The translations under genes and the position numbers were made by a program. A stretch of DNA of 64,000 nt from Dendrolimus kikuchii (lineage: Eukaryota; Arthropoda; Insecta; Lepidoptera; Lasiocampidae), in the NCBI GenBank assembly GCA_019925095.2, contig CM034391.1, positions 1,577,051 through 1,641,050 of the forward strand, in the 5' to 3' direction. Of this stretch, positions 21,007-31,669 are shown in pieces (position 1 is the stretch's first letter; each line of letters starts with the position of its first letter). The notes beneath the pieces were generated by a model. It made no database searches. It had not been told where the DNA came from and saw only the letters and a list, made by a program, of their open reading frames with translations.

Positions 21007-21465
21007 ATACATACATACATACATAACTTCACACCAGTTCCCTTGCGGGGTAGACACGAACAACAGAGCGCCTTTTAGGCTTATTCTTACACACCTCACT
21101 TGCTTCTTTGACATTCATAACTCTCGTCATGCACGCTCGTCTGTTCTTAAGGCTCCTGACATCACCTTCTGCTAGTACACGATCAATTTGATCATGGAAT
21201 GTGTGTCGTGGCCTTCCACGACTTCTGCATCTATCCACTTTTGCATTGTATATATGTTTAGTTATTCTTTCATCATGCGTTCCTTCCATATGCTCGAACC
21301 ACCGGAGCATTCCTTTCCGTACCTTCACCCCGACACTCTCTTTCAGACCAACTCTCTTTCTTACTTCGGTATTACGAACGCGGTCCGCGAGCGTCACTCC
21401 GCAGATTTTGCGCAGTGCTCGCATCTCGACCACCATTATTTTCTGTCTTACTTTCTTCATGGATA
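21007..21465 (-). mobile_element. Family A LINE 3' fragment, longest open frame
   Basis: A 143-codon minus-strand frame from MKKVRQKIMVVEMRALRKIC to YPARELV. It extends upstream of MRALRKICG by about 13 codons. (ATGT)n tail at 21009-21024. No exact TSD found. Confidence 0.92.
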
Positions 21466-22477
21466 TTTTTTTTTCTCTATATATACATATATGATAATAA
21501 TGCTAGTGTTAAATGTAAAATAGTTATTTATGATACTAGTGCGGTAAGTACAAAATTGGGTCGTTTTGGTCTTACGCCAAAAGGAAGGTTTGAACTGAAA
21601 ATCAGCGTTGTGTCGGATATAATTCCGGCACAGCAATATGCTGAGTGCAAAGCTTGTTTGCTGAAAATGCGGCGTACAAATTCTCAAATTATACTCTGTG
21701 TATAATAATGTATAAAGAATGTAATTACGTCGCTATTTCTCCAAGTAAAGTTTTTCTTTCATTCGTAAGTTGGATTTTACAAATGAGTAGACGTATGTAC
21801 CATAGTCACGAGTTTGTAAACATTGGTGTTTACAAATGCCGTGCGCACGTGTGTCATACAACCTTTTTTAACACATTTGCTAGAAGTCAAGTCAAGTCAG
21901 TCGAAAAGTCGCAACAGTCTTTGCCGTTTCTAATATGAAAATGGCGCGCATTTCAAGATGGAGTCACGTGCGCGTGGTGAAAATTAGAACTACATCTTTC
22001 GTTTCATTTTCTCTATAGTGTCAAAGTGAGACAAATGTATTGATCAAAAGCGCTTCCAAGGAGGTTCTGTTATTCAGCTTAATTGTTTTCGTAATGTGAA
22101 ACTCCTTGTTGTTGAAACTCCTTGTTTATTTTACCGCATATTCCATTGTGTGGTGCGTAATTTATAAGTTTAGAACAATGTATGTGTTGTAAATATTATT
22201 GTTGAGGTTAGTAAGTGTATTCCATTCACACTTTGTCAAACATATTTTAATTAAATACACATATGATATCTTATTAGCACATTGTATTGTCAACAAATAG
22301 ACGACTCGTGCCAAATGTATATAGTATAAGGCGTCGTTTACTAATTACTTATGGGCGTCATTCATGATGCCCATTGACCATCATAATAAAAGGAAAGGGG
22401 TCATTGATTCCAGGAAATAACATTATCATATATAACCTGTGATTAATCTTGTATACTAACTAATATTCTAAATGCGA
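21466..22477. other. No gene recognised
   Basis: Several frames of 76-97 codons overlap on both strands without known motifs. The string TGAAAATGCGGCGTACAAAT (about 21662) recurs at 32354, showing at least one repeat fragment here. Confidence 0.4.
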
Positions 22478-22735
22478 ATTATTTTTTTAACCGACTTCCA
22501 AACGGAGGAGATGCTTAATTCGACTGTTTGAAACAGCATACTGCTGATGTGGTTCCATTGTCACCAAATCAGGATCTGATGAGTGGATCCTAAATCGAGA
22601 GTAACCCTGGTTGAAAAGCGCCCAAGTGCTATAGTGCTCTTCGAAAGGCAATACAGCATATACGCATGCTAGTAGTACAATTTCTACAGGCGCTTAATAT
22701 ATTATTTCTAAAGCTATTCAATTAAAAAGTTAAAA
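22478..22735. repeat. Unclassified repeat with TTAACCGACTTCC head
   Basis: TTTTTTTAACCGACTTCCAA followed by GGAGGAGATG is a motif I know from many Lepidopteran genomes; only this copy is in the window. Confidence 0.4.
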
Positions 22736-22794
22736 AAATACTTTTTTTAGGAAAAACAAAAGCGACTTTTTACTTTATATGAGCCTAATCGAAT

Positions 22795-23542
22795 TTAGTG
22801 TGAATGTGAGTGTGGATTATCATACATTGGGCAAACAAAACGGAGCATAAAAACACGGGTAAAAAAAACACATTGCTGTCATGAAACACACAAGGTATAC
22901 GAAGTCTGCGATAAGTGAACACACGCTCGATAAACCCAACCACTACATCAGATTCGATAACCCACAAATCCTCGCGAAAGAGAATCGTTTCATACCTAGA
23001 ATGATGCGTGAGGCTATTGAAATAAAAAAACACCCTGTTTGGGATCCGATCATCAAAACTATTAAGACCCATACCCAGCAGAAACCAATTGCCAGACCTC
23101 AAGACACTGTGAGCTCTTTCTGCGTGCAACGGAACACAAACCAACTTGACTGATCATTTATTTTATTTTCCCTTCCACCCATTTTAATATTATACAAAAT
23201 CATTAGAGCTAGGCATGTTTACTAAAGAGTTTCTTGCGCCGCTTCTTCTTTTCAAGCCACAACATGTTGCAAAGCGGTGGTAAATTAGATTAGGCTCCCA
23301 TAGAGTAAATAATAACCATAAATAAAATTAAAACTAAATAATTAAAATTAACAAGTTGGCGGTAGGCTAAATAAAATTATAACAATATTCGTTGACGCTT
23401 GTTATCTTTGTCTTCCGTGATCACGGCCACTGAAAAGTGGCCGAAACGTCTCAATAACAAAAATAAAATAAATTAAAACGCTTAAAACCGTTAAAACATA
23501 GTTTTATTATGTTTACAAATCGCGAAAACTTAAGAAAATATT
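22795..23542 (+). mobile_element. Penelope-like element: GIY-YIG endonuclease end and 3' UTR
   Basis: Coding begins about 22799 as CECECGLSYIGQTKRSIKTR, the GIY-YIG nuclease core (YIGQT plus downstream arginines) that nicks DNA for these retroelements. A frameshift near 22880 moves the remaining codons to another frame: SAISEHTLDKPNHYIRFDNP, ENRFIPRMMREAIEIKKHPV, where SEH and the E of REAIEI are family-conserved positions; a short deletion follows. The stop is at 23150-23152, and a UTR with GTCTTCCGTGATCACGG and AAAACCGTTAAAACATAG ends TTAAGAAAATATT. The reverse transcriptase is absent: 5'-truncated and dead. This copy is what identifies the foldback at 33585 and the piece at 5227 as Penelope-like. 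Confidence 0.82.
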
Positions 23543-23690
23543 CTGTGATGAAACCTGCACATCGCGATAACCGATGGTCAAACCTGTCAAGCCGCTTTGG
23601 ACAAGCGTGGCGGGTATACCGTCCGTTCCTCTGTAGTGGGAGGCCTGAGCCCAGCAGTGGGACATTTACGGGCTGTTATTTTTTACGTGT
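23543..23690 (+). mobile_element. SINE P, 3' part
   Basis: GATGAAACCTGCACATCGCG, AGCCGCTTTGGACAAGCGTG, GAGCCCAGCAGTGGGACATT: matches 52415-52510. The head is missing. Confidence 0.65.
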
Positions 23691-23739
23691 ACTAGTCGCA
23701 GATTTTACGTCGCTCTGTGTATGCTGCAGTCGGAAGTGT

Positions 23740-23985
23740 TTTGAAGAACTGTCTGATATATCAACACTTCAATTCTACAACCGCACCGCTCGCCATCGTA
23801 GTAAGTTTACCGCCTACCCTCTTGAACATTCTTAATTACATAACAGTTCGCTAGATCGTTTATTCCGCATGGAAGGAGCGGAATTTTCCGTCGAGATTTT
23901 CCGTCTACATTACGACACGGGATTGTGTAAGAAGGGCGTTATTACCTCCCTTTCAGGCTGGCAACGTGTTGGCGACGCCCTTTTA
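23740..23985 (+). mobile_element. CR1/Jockey-like LINE C-terminus relic
   Basis: LQFYNRTARHRSKFTAYPLE, then after stops FRLHYDTGLCKKGVITSLSG and WQRVGDA. This parallels YNRTTRR...FKKGVxxFLxGWQRV in the relic at 47800-47960. No tail preserved. Confidence 0.65.
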
Positions 23986-24539
23986 TTATTTTTTTATTTA
24001 TTTTTTTTTATTTTTATTTATTATAAAAAGTATCCGACAGTATAACCATAAATTTAAGGCCTAACAATAAATAACAATAAATCTAAACCAAAACTGGATA
24101 CTTATAAATTAGAAAAAGGAACAGAAACAAATGGTAAGCTACACTACACTAAAATTAATTATTCGATATATCTAATACTGTGAAACTTTTGACGGGAAAA
24201 CTAAATACAACTAAATCACTAAGTTTAAATACGAACATTGCATTCCATTTGAATCTTATTAATAAGTTTATTAACTACTAATGACTTAAATCTTTGTTTC
24301 GATGAATTAAAAATGTCTATGTCACTAAAATCTTTGTTGTAGGTATTTGTACAACGACGTAGATATTCATTTTGTCCGTAGTTAGTTTTGGAAACAGGGG
24401 TAGCACCCTTCATATTTGTACGCGATAATAACTACTTTTCCTCAGTTAGGCCTGCTTGAGGCAATAGACCATGGGATGCCAAAGCCCAGCAGCGAGAGCT
24501 TTACGTATTTACATATATTATTAGTACGTTTTTAAATTA
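23986..24539. other. Low-information stretch, possible LINE ghost
   Basis: A TTTA-rich start. A 62-codon minus-strand frame at 24225-24413 contains NTYNKDFSDIDIFNSSKQRF, weakly like a LINE C-terminus. 24445-24495 carries CCAAAGCCCAGCAGCGAG, weakly like SINE P. Confidence 0.35.
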
Positions 24540-24720
24540 TAATATTATCCCTGGATTCGTAAATTTTGACGGGATAAAAAGTAGCCTATGTTCTATTAAA
24601 GACTATAATGTATCTCTGTGTTAAATTTCATTCAATTCCGTTCAGCCGTTCTGGCGTGAGTGTGCGACAAACATGTGTCCAAACTTTCGCATTTATAATA
24701 TTAAGTAGGTATAGATAATG
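24540..24720 (-). mobile_element. Helitron-like fragment, 5' end
   Basis: Minus strand starts TCTATACCTACTTAATATTA and runs through GTTTGTCGCACACTCACG and GGCTACTTTTTATCCCGTC. No 3' CTAG end belongs to it. Confidence 0.55.
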
Positions 24721-24789
24721 TAGATTATGTATACAGATAAATAAAATTGAAGTGTCTCTTTGTAACGTCAAAATAAACATGTGAAAAAA

Positions 24790-24993
24790 ATCAAAGGGGC
24801 ATTTTTTAAAATTTTTGTCTATCTGTTTGGATGTTCCGGCTATTCTTTGAAACGGCTCGACCGATTTAAACGAGACTTTCACTGGCAGATACTTGATGTT
24901 ATAAAGAGTAATTTAGGCTGTTTTTTTTCTTATTTTTAGGGTTCAGCGAAAAAAAAGTCCACGCGGACGAAGTCGCGGGCACAGCTAGTATAT
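24790..24993 (+). mobile_element. Helitron-like fragment, 3' end
   Basis: ACGGCTCGACCGATTTAAAC and ACTTTCACTGGCAGATACTT lead to CGCGGACGAAGTCGCGGGC, a hairpin (CGCGGACGAAGTCGCG), then ACAGCTAG followed by T. Hairpin plus CTAG is the Helitron 3' signature. Confidence 0.65.
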
Positions 24994-25214
24994 AATATAA
25001 TAAGTGTGTAGAGGATTCGAGTTTGTTCACTGAATTGAAACACAAGAAGAAATCTATGGAGTAATTCTAACTACGAGACTGAACATGCAACTTTTATAAT
25101 TCTGTCTGTTAGAGTATCACGTGAAAATTAATAAACAGATTTCAATAAAACTGAAAACAATATTTTTTTATCACAAATAACAAATTAAGTTTGAAAATAG
25201 AAACATAACACTAA

Positions 25215-25312
25215 CGGTCGTATTCATAGAGAGTTAGAGTAAGTTTGAAAGGCTTCTTTGTGATTCTGAAAGAAGCCTTCGAACTTGCTTTAACCGTCTA
25301 TGAATAAGACCG
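25215..25312. mobile_element. 98 bp MITE, TAA-flanked
   Basis: The whole element is an inverted repeat: CGGTCGTATTCATAGAGAGT at left, and CGGTCTTATTCATAGACGGT read inward from the right; the centre is AAGGCTTCTTT/AAAGAAGCCTT. TAA lies at both borders (25212-25214, 25313-25315), as in PIF/Harbinger MITEs. Confidence 0.78.
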
Positions 25313-25344
25313 TAATAATAAAACTATACTATAAATTAAATTAA

Positions 25345-25470
25345 ACTTTAAACAAGGGGAGCGTTCCCGAAATGCTGGCCACATTGCCACGTCGAATGGC
25401 AACGCTTGTTGCCATTTGATGAGCAACTTATATCCCGAATCAACACTTAGAATAGAATAGAATAGAAAAC
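25345..25470 (-). mobile_element. Family F LINE 3' fragment with (TATTC)n tail
   Basis: Plus strand GAGCGTTCCCGAAATGCTGG and AATGGCAACGCTTGTTGCC are the reverse of the AIQRGN...LGTLP codons; the neighbouring (AATAG)n is the tail as at 4028. Confidence 0.62.
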
Positions 25471-25489
25471 ACTTTATTGTTTGTCACTT

Positions 25490-26000
25490 TATTATCCGTG
25501 CAGGAACGGAGAAAGAATACAATTTCCTGCGGCCGGGCGGCCTGTCGTAAGAGGCGACAAAACAACCCACAGCCAGGTGGCAGGGCATTTGCCCGACTAG
25601 ATGGCTACCACCCCTGGTCTAAAGTATGTCGCTATAACAACCTTGAGTTGTGTTCCGGCATTAGTGACCAGGTTCCAGTCTCCCTTAAGAGAGCAGCAGC
25701 GCATTTTTTTTGCAAATGTCTATAGGCGATTTTGGTAGTTTTGGTAGTTTTGGTAGTTGTGGTAGTTGTGGTAGTTGTGGGAGTTTTGGTAGTTGAGGTA
25801 GTTTGGTTAGTTGTGGTGGTTTTGGTAGTTGTGGTAGTTTTGATTGGTAGATTTGGTAATTGTAGTAGTTTTGGTAGTTGTGGTAGTTTTGATTGGTAGA
25901 TTTGGTAATTGTGGTAGATTTGGTAGTTGTGGTAGTTTTGGGTAACCGCTTTTCATCAAGTGGGCCGTCTGCCTGTCTGTTGAACTCCTGCAATAAAAAA
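25490..26000 (+). mobile_element. Family B, long form, expanded
   Basis: Head CCGTGCAGGAACGGAGAAAG and CTGTCGTAAGAGGCGAC, then the usual B body to GTCTATAGGCGAT. Here about 215 bases of GGTAG-rich tandem repeat intervene, then GGTAACCGCTTTTCATCAAG and CTCCTGCAATAAAAAA follow. Other B copies read GGCGATGGTAACC without interruption. Confidence 0.9.
25722..25942 (+). repeat. GGTAG-type tandem repeat inside family B
   Basis: Units of TTTTGGTAG and TTGTGGTAG alternate, with a longer repeated block GATTGGTAGATTTGGTAATT seen twice. A minus-strand frame reads NYHNYQ and PQLPKLPQ repeats; this is a by-product. Confidence 0.92.
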
Positions 26001-26069
26001 ATAAAATAAAAATAAAAAAAAAAAGTTCCCCAAATAAACAATTACAGAATGAATAATTTCAATAATTTA

Positions 26070-26210
26070 ACTGTAAAGCAAAAGCCGGCATTATCGCTTA
26101 AAGCGATCTCTTCCAGGCAACCTGACTGAGAGGATACTATTAACAACTTATGTCTAAGTATAATTAAATTAAAAAGTAGTAAAATAAGATAGGAAGAACA
26201 GTACAATGTT
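26070..26210 (-). mobile_element. Family G UTR fragment
   Basis: GCCGGCATTATCGCTTAAAG and CGATCTCTTCCAGGCAACCT on the plus strand match the reverse of the G UTR. Confidence 0.65.
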
Positions 26211-26261
26211 GAGAGTAAACAGCAAGTTAAGAAGAATAAAAAATATATATTTTATTATAAA

Positions 26262-26653
26262 TCTGCGGAGTGACGCTTGCGAACCGCGTTCGTAATACCG
26301 AAGTAAGAAAGAGAGTTGGTCTGAAAGAGAGTGTCGGGGTGAAAGTAAGGAAAGGAATGCTCCGGTGGTTCGGGAATGTGGAAAGAACGCATGATGAAAG
26401 AATGACTAAACAGATATACAATGCAAAAGTGGACGGATGCAGAAGTCGTGGAATGCCACGACACACCTTCCATGATCAAATTGATCATGTACTAGCGGAG
26501 GGTGATGTCAGGAGCCTTAAGAACAGACGAGTGTGCATGACAAGAGTTATGAATGTCCAAGAAGCAAGTGAGGTGTGAAAGAATGGGCCTGAATGGCGCT
26601 CTGTTGTTCGTGCCTACCCCGCAAGGGAACTGGCGTGAAGTTATGTATGTGTG
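26262..26653 (+). mobile_element. Family A LINE 3' fragment with 9 bp TSD
   Basis: Starts within ICGVTLANRVRNTEVRKRVG and is open to KEASEV, where a TGA interrupts; the tail is TTATGTATGTGTG. TATTATAAA flanks it (26253-26261, 26654-26662). Confidence 0.92.
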
Positions 26654-26689
26654 TATTATAAACTGAGGTAATGGTTTTTGACAGATTTT

Positions 26690-27005
26690 TTAAATATGCT
26701 AAGTGATTTAGCTTTTCTGACATCTACGGGTAAAGAGTTCCAAAGGCAAGCAGCCTGCACAGCGAACGATTTGGAGTAAAATGCTGAAGAATGTTCTGAT
26801 GCCTTTAACAGGAGGTTATTAGACGAACTCAAATCGAAGGTGTGTGATGTATGAAGGAAGTTGAAACATTGCTTAAGGTAAGGAGGAGTGTAGGGCATAA
26901 ATATTGTACGATATAATATATGTAGAAAATGATCATTACGGCGAAGTGAGATTGGCAGCCACTTGAGTTTTTTGCGATATTCAGAAATGTGGTCATATTT
27001 TTTTT
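26690..27005 (-). mobile_element. Jockey-like LINE C-terminus
   Basis: Minus-strand frame CLWNSLPVDVRKAKSLSIFK, then KSVKNHYLSL, with HSSAFYSKSFAVQAA before it; upstream, KKLKWLPISLRRNDHFLHII in another frame. These are the LPxxxR...HxxY and LWNxLPxxVRxA motifs of the polymerase C-terminus. The upstream part and tail are missing. Family A inserted on its 3' side. Confidence 0.75.
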
Positions 27006-27035
27006 ATCCAAATATGAATCTAACACTAACACTTC

Positions 27036-27713
27036 GGGCCGCTTGCATAAGGTTGCTTAAATTTATCTAAGAAACACATAACGTATTTAACACCCTTAAA
27101 TACAATTAGCGTCTTGCACAGCGCAAAATTTGCCGCTAAATATGTTTAAAGAACTGTCAATACTGTTATAAGTGTGGGACTCGAATTAAAATGCCGTTGG
27201 AATTACTATAGAGTTTATTAGAACTATACAAACACGTATAAAACAGGTTACAATCTACACGATCAATAACACGCGCAAAGTCCGTCACTATATCGCATGT
27301 CGAATGTACACGTCTTGCTTGTATCGTAATCGTCGCTCGACTGCCTCACCCCTCCGTCCGGGCATTGTTTTATAGTAAACTGCACAATATACAATGGCAG
27401 CTCGTGGGCTGGGTTCTTTCAAGAAAATGTAATTTGCACACCTGCGAACGGCCAACAAAGTTCAAAACAATAACAATAAGGATTTAGTTCGACACTAATG
27501 ACGGCCATAAACAATCACAATAACAATAGGCTATTGTCTCATTGCAAATTTTAAATACGAAGTAAACAGCAGAACTCCGTATGCGGGAGGAGCAATAAAC
27601 CGGGTGCGCGTTTCTTTGTCGGTATGTAACAACACGTTTTGTGTAAAACGTATTTAGGCAGTTTAATATGATTAACAAATTTTATTTAAAGGCGATCGTT
27701 GTGCAAGCGGCCC
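27036..27713. mobile_element. TIR DNA element hosting a solo LTR
   Basis: Terminal GGGCCGCTTGCA at 27036-27047 is inverted perfectly at 27702-27713. Flanks are TTC and TTA, consistent with a decayed TTA duplication (PIF/Harbinger-like) but not proof. Without the LTR it would be about 206 bp, i.e. a MITE. Confidence 0.7.
27164..27631 (-). mobile_element. Solo LTR, copy 2
   Basis: The ends are TGTTATAAG and TATGTAACA, i.e. TGTTAC/GTAACA-type inverted termini. Minus strand contains AATAGCCTATTGTTATTGTG, GTGACGGACTTTGCGCGTG, TTCTAATAAACTC and GGCATTTTAATTCGAGTCCC, in the same order as the plus-strand copy at 39615. Flanks ATAC and ACAC differ at one of four bases. No internal retroviral-type sequence is adjacent, so one LTR remains after recombination; a Gypsy-type origin is likely from the 4 bp duplication at the other copy. 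Confidence 0.78.
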
Positions 27714-28626
27714 TTAGTATATCTTAACCTGATAAATGACGCCATTTCCATGGGATTGTTGAATATAGCGAATAAAATTGACTAACAAATACGTCGTAGT
27801 TATAGCAACGTGAACTGTTTCGCTGACGATAAAGTAATTTTTATAGTCTGAAAGTAATAACAATAATCGCTGTTGTAATAAACAATAGCACCTACATTCT
27901 TCGATATAATGAGTACTCTTTACAGCGCTTACAAATTCCAAAGAGTCTCAAGCAAAAAACCTAATCTATAATTGGCTCGTCTAATCAATTAAATTGACTT
28001 TTCGCTTTTATACCGATCAGTCCTTTTTTCTGTAAATGATTTAACTAAAAAGGATCGCGTTGACACCGTAGTCGTCTCAACGATCTCTGTGGGTATTTAC
28101 AACAATCTATTTGCCGTTGAATCAACGCATATTAACCTTTATCCTATTCAGAAAAAGGTCGATTGTAACTGTATTAATGGCAGCGCGCTACAAAGTTGCC
28201 GCTGCGGTTGTTGTGGCTGACTTTGAGCTTTAATAGAAGGGGATTAGTGTTAGATTGGTTGTATTGTTGAGTTGTTTGTAAAGTAGGCCGGGCGCCTTGA
28301 GAGCCGCATTTACATGGCCCGGCCTCGTGCGGTCGCTGCTCTTTCGTCCTTACTCATTTATAGCATTGCACGCCGAGTGCGCGCTGCAGTTTCCTTCCTC
28401 GCCATTATCTATGATTCCTATCCATTTTAATACTCGGTGCCAGTTTTTATCGGTATATTCGCATGTTTTAGTTAAAAGCAGAATGTTTCTAAATACCTAA
28501 ACTGATAGTTTTTGTACCTATTTATTATATAACAAAAGTAATCGGGGTGTCGAGTTTATATAATGCGTCTAAAGATGTGAAGCTGATTTGGACCAATTGA
28601 ATCTGAAAATGCAAGTTTTGTCATTT
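27714..28626. other. No gene recognised; includes a CpG-rich patch
   Basis: 28180-28400 is unusually GC- and CpG-rich (GGCCGGGCGCC, GGCCCGGCC, GAGTGCGCGCTGCAG). A 67-codon frame at 28297-28500 lacks motifs. Could be a regulatory patch or an unrecognised repeat. Confidence 0.4.
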
Positions 28627-28861
28627 TTGCCAGGTGGTAGGGCATTTGCCCGACTGGATGGCTACCAGCCCTGGTCTATAGTATGTTGCCATAACAACCT
28701 TGAGTTGTGTTCCCGTATTGGTGGTCAGATTCCAGACTCCCTTAAGAGAGCAGCAGCGCATTTGTAGCAACTTTGGTGTTGCAAATGTCCATAGGCGATG
28801 GTAACCGCTTTCCATCAAGTGGGTCGTCCGCCTGTCTGCTGACCTCCTGCAATAAAAAAAA
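28627..28861 (+). mobile_element. Family B, short form
   Basis: TTTGCCAGGTGGTAGGGCAT to CTCCTGCAATAAAAAAAAA. Starts at the shared short-form boundary. Confidence 0.9.
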
Positions 28862-28944
28862 ATGTCTGTCTGTCTGAGTATCATATGAAAATTACTGAAC
28901 GGATTTACGTGAAATGGGACAAATTTTATCTCGGCAATTGAAGT

Positions 28945-29108
28945 TGTATTGTAAGTAATATACAACAGATCACTCTGGGACCGATCACAAGTGCTCAACG
29001 TAGTAAATAATGAAAATTTACCACGCCATAAATTGAACCCGGGACCTCTGCGTTCCAGTGAGCTTGGCCGGCAAAGGCTCAGCCCATTACACCACTGGAA
29101 CCGTCGGA
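28945..29108 (-). mobile_element. Family D SINE, partial
   Basis: Minus strand: GGTTCCAGTGGTGTAATGGG, then GGGTTCAATTTATGGCGTG and the GTATATTACTTACAATAC body. B box altered (GGTTCAATTTA). Confidence 0.65.
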
Positions 29109-30361
29109 CGCTTGCACATTGCTTTTCATCATGAATGTGTAACATATCAAGTTGCCGGCAAACATTTACAAAAATATTGCTCGACATTATAATAATATGA
29201 TTTGTATAATTACATCAAAATTCGCTGATAGAGTATTTAATGTAGGAGTACTCAAATAACTCAACAAACTCAATTTTACAACTCTAAAGAAATAATTATA
29301 CAGATTTTAGTTTTAGTCTGGAATTATTATTCAAAAGTTGACATTTAATTTGGTTCGCAAACTGGCCAACTCAGCTTACGTACTTTTAAACAACATTCAG
29401 AAGACCGAAAATATGGTTGCTGAATGGCCTTCTTGATGCGAACATAGCATGCATTATAAATAGACGTCCATGTACATAATAATTTAAGAAGAAAGAAAAG
29501 AAATAGGTAAATACTTATAAATAACCAAGTTACAATAAATAAGTAACAAGGAGTGTGAAACTTCTTAATGTGCTTAACCGATGTATATATGTGTATATAT
29601 ATATACAATTTTTGAAACGACTGTGCAATCCAATCCAAAAATCTTGAGTTTATACGGATTAAATTGAAAATGAATATATACAGTGTAAACTCTATATAAC
29701 GACACTGAAAGGACTGTGCATTTTATGGCGTTATAGAGAGTTGTGGTTAAATGGAGAGAAGTCTGTTATTTTTCTGACGTCTTTTGCTGGACATGTAATT
29801 TTGTTGTATGTTTTTTAATTATTTTATTCATATCTTGCGATATTGGGGCATCTTGGTGATAAAGGAAGTACTTAGAGAATTCGGTATGCATGCTGCCGAC
29901 AGTCGAAATTATTACGGGCTAGAATAATAAAGAACGTACACAGCTGCGCAGTTTTTACTAATTTTGGTAACTTACTTTGGTACTATGTATACTATATACT
30001 CTATATAGCGCTACACTGTTAAATCGTGAAACACTTCATTTTAATGGATAAAGAATGAAAAGAGTCCTGTCCAATGTACGTCATAGTCTTATGGGACATT
30101 GCCTTGAATAACTAACCATATTTTCAATGAATTTATTAAGTATATAAGCCAATAGGTCGATGATCTTAGCTTACAAACATAGTTTGCTAAAGGTTAGGGG
30201 GGGGGGGGGGGTAGAATTGTGGGACAATGCCCTACCTTGAAATCACAATGCCCTACCTTAAAAATACCAAAAACTAAGATAAATTATTATTATTATTAAA
30301 TTATTTGTTCATAGTTTGAGATTTAAAAAATGTAGCGATAGGTATTTCAACTTTTCCGAAC
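29109..30361. other. No gene recognised
   Basis: AT-rich, with a G14 run at 30198-30211 and a small (TAT)n at 30285. The 97-codon minus-strand frame at 29345-29638 has a hydrophobic TA-rich translation and no motif. Confidence 0.45.
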
Positions 30362-30682
30362 ATTTTTTTTTTTATTGCAGGAGATCAACAGACAGGCAGA
30401 CGGCCCACTTGATGGAAAGCGGTTACCATCGCCTATGGACATTTGCAACAGCAAAGTTGCTACAAAGGCGCTGCTTCTCTCTTAAGGGAAACTGGAACCT
30501 GATCACTAATGCCGGAACACAACTCAAGGTTGTTATGGCGACATACTTTAGACCAGGGGTGGTAGCCATCCAGTGGGGCAAATGCCCTACCACCTGGCTG
30601 TGGGTTGTTAAGTCGCCTCTTACGACAGGCCGCCCGGCCGCAGGAAATTGTATTCTTTCTCCGTTGCTGCACGGATGTAACA
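30362..30682 (-). mobile_element. Family B, long form
   Basis: Complete from TTTTTTTTATTGCAGG to CTCCGTTGCTGCACGGATGT. It retains both the GGGCAAATGCCCTACCACC block and the CGCCTCTTACGACAGGCCGC block. One of the cleanest long copies. Confidence 0.92.
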
Positions 30683-30843
30683 TACATACACAATACACAT
30701 ATATACATACACATACAGAACATACCACAGCTTGTGATATTCATTTTATATAAATAATAATTCTTTGTTCTGTGTATAGATGGCATTTGAAGCGCCATCA
30801 CATGAAGCGATGGGTCTATTTAATTATAATATTTGTGATGTAG

Positions 30844-30910
30844 AGGGGATTCCCCGTACCATAGATTGCAATATGGGCTATATTGCAATCTATGGTACGG
30901 GGAATCCCCT
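30844..30910. repeat. Perfect 31 bp hairpin
   Basis: Arms 30844-30874 and 30880-30910 are exact reverse complements (AGGGGATTCCCCGTACCATA... mirrored), with the 5-base loop GGGCT. No mismatch. No coding. Confidence 0.95.
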
Positions 30911-31117
30911 TTTAAACTAAAATAAACATAAACTAGAGATTGATTATGATTTTTTGTAGTTTGGTTAAGTGAAGTGTACGGTAAAGAGTGTTTTAGTCAA
31001 AAATCGATACAATTATTTTTTTTACTTCCACCCTACCTTAAATTCGACTCTAGCTACAGCCCTGTAGGGGACCCTCGTGTATTGTCACAAATTTTTCCGA
31101 ATTCTTAAATTTTTTTA

Positions 31118-31392
31118 TCCGTGCAGGCCTGTCGTAAGAGGCGACAAAACAACCCACAGCCAGGTGGTAGGGCATTTGCCCGACTGGATGGCTACCACCC
31201 CTGGTCTAGAGTATGTCGCCATAACAACCTTGAGTTGTGTTCCGGCATTAGTGACCAGGTTCCAGTTTCTCTTAAGAGAGCAGCAGCGCATTTGTAGCAT
31301 CTTTGGTGTTGCAAATGTCCATAGGCGATGGTAACCGCTTTCCATCAAGTGGGCCGTCTGCCTGTCTGCTGATCTCCTGCAATAAAAAAAAA
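31118..31392 (+). mobile_element. Family B, long form with head deletion
   Basis: ATCCGTGCAGG joins directly to CCTGTCGTAAGAGGCGAC, so about 40 bases between are missing. Remainder standard, ends CTGCAATAAAAAAAAA. Confidence 0.9.
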
Positions 31393-31669
31393 TCGATCGA
31401 ATATATACAGTACAAACCGGTGCAATAACATACGAATAGGTACACATATGTATTAAATATTTATGCAACATTCGAGAGTTGTCTGTCCGCGCGTGTTGCG
31501 AAACGCACCGGCAGAGACCTTGCTTTGTACATGCGCAGGCGCACAGGCCGCGTATAACGTAGACGGATAAATTGCGAGATACGACCTCTAGCCTAAAAGT
31601 TTGCATTTTTGGCTATGTGACGTCGTTTCGGAAAATATTCAAAAATCAGTTTTTAAGGATAAATATATA

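Noticed and set aside
21445..22020. Gene in 21.4-22.0 kb from overlapping 76-97 codon frames
   Set aside because: Frames overlap on both strands, lack motifs, and one part contains a string repeated at 32354.
24225..24413. Small host protein on the minus strand
   Set aside because: Weak resemblance to a LINE C-terminus and no supporting context; kept only as a possible ghost.
28180..28400. CpG-island promoter
   Set aside because: CpG-rich patch is short, with no TATA/initiator arrangement or downstream exon that I can support.
28621..31606. Recurring frames with LWTFATPKxLQMRCCSLKGNWN and VVMATYFRPGVVAIQ
   Set aside because: The same peptide appears wherever family B lies; it is a chance open frame in a non-coding SINE-like element, present on either strand.
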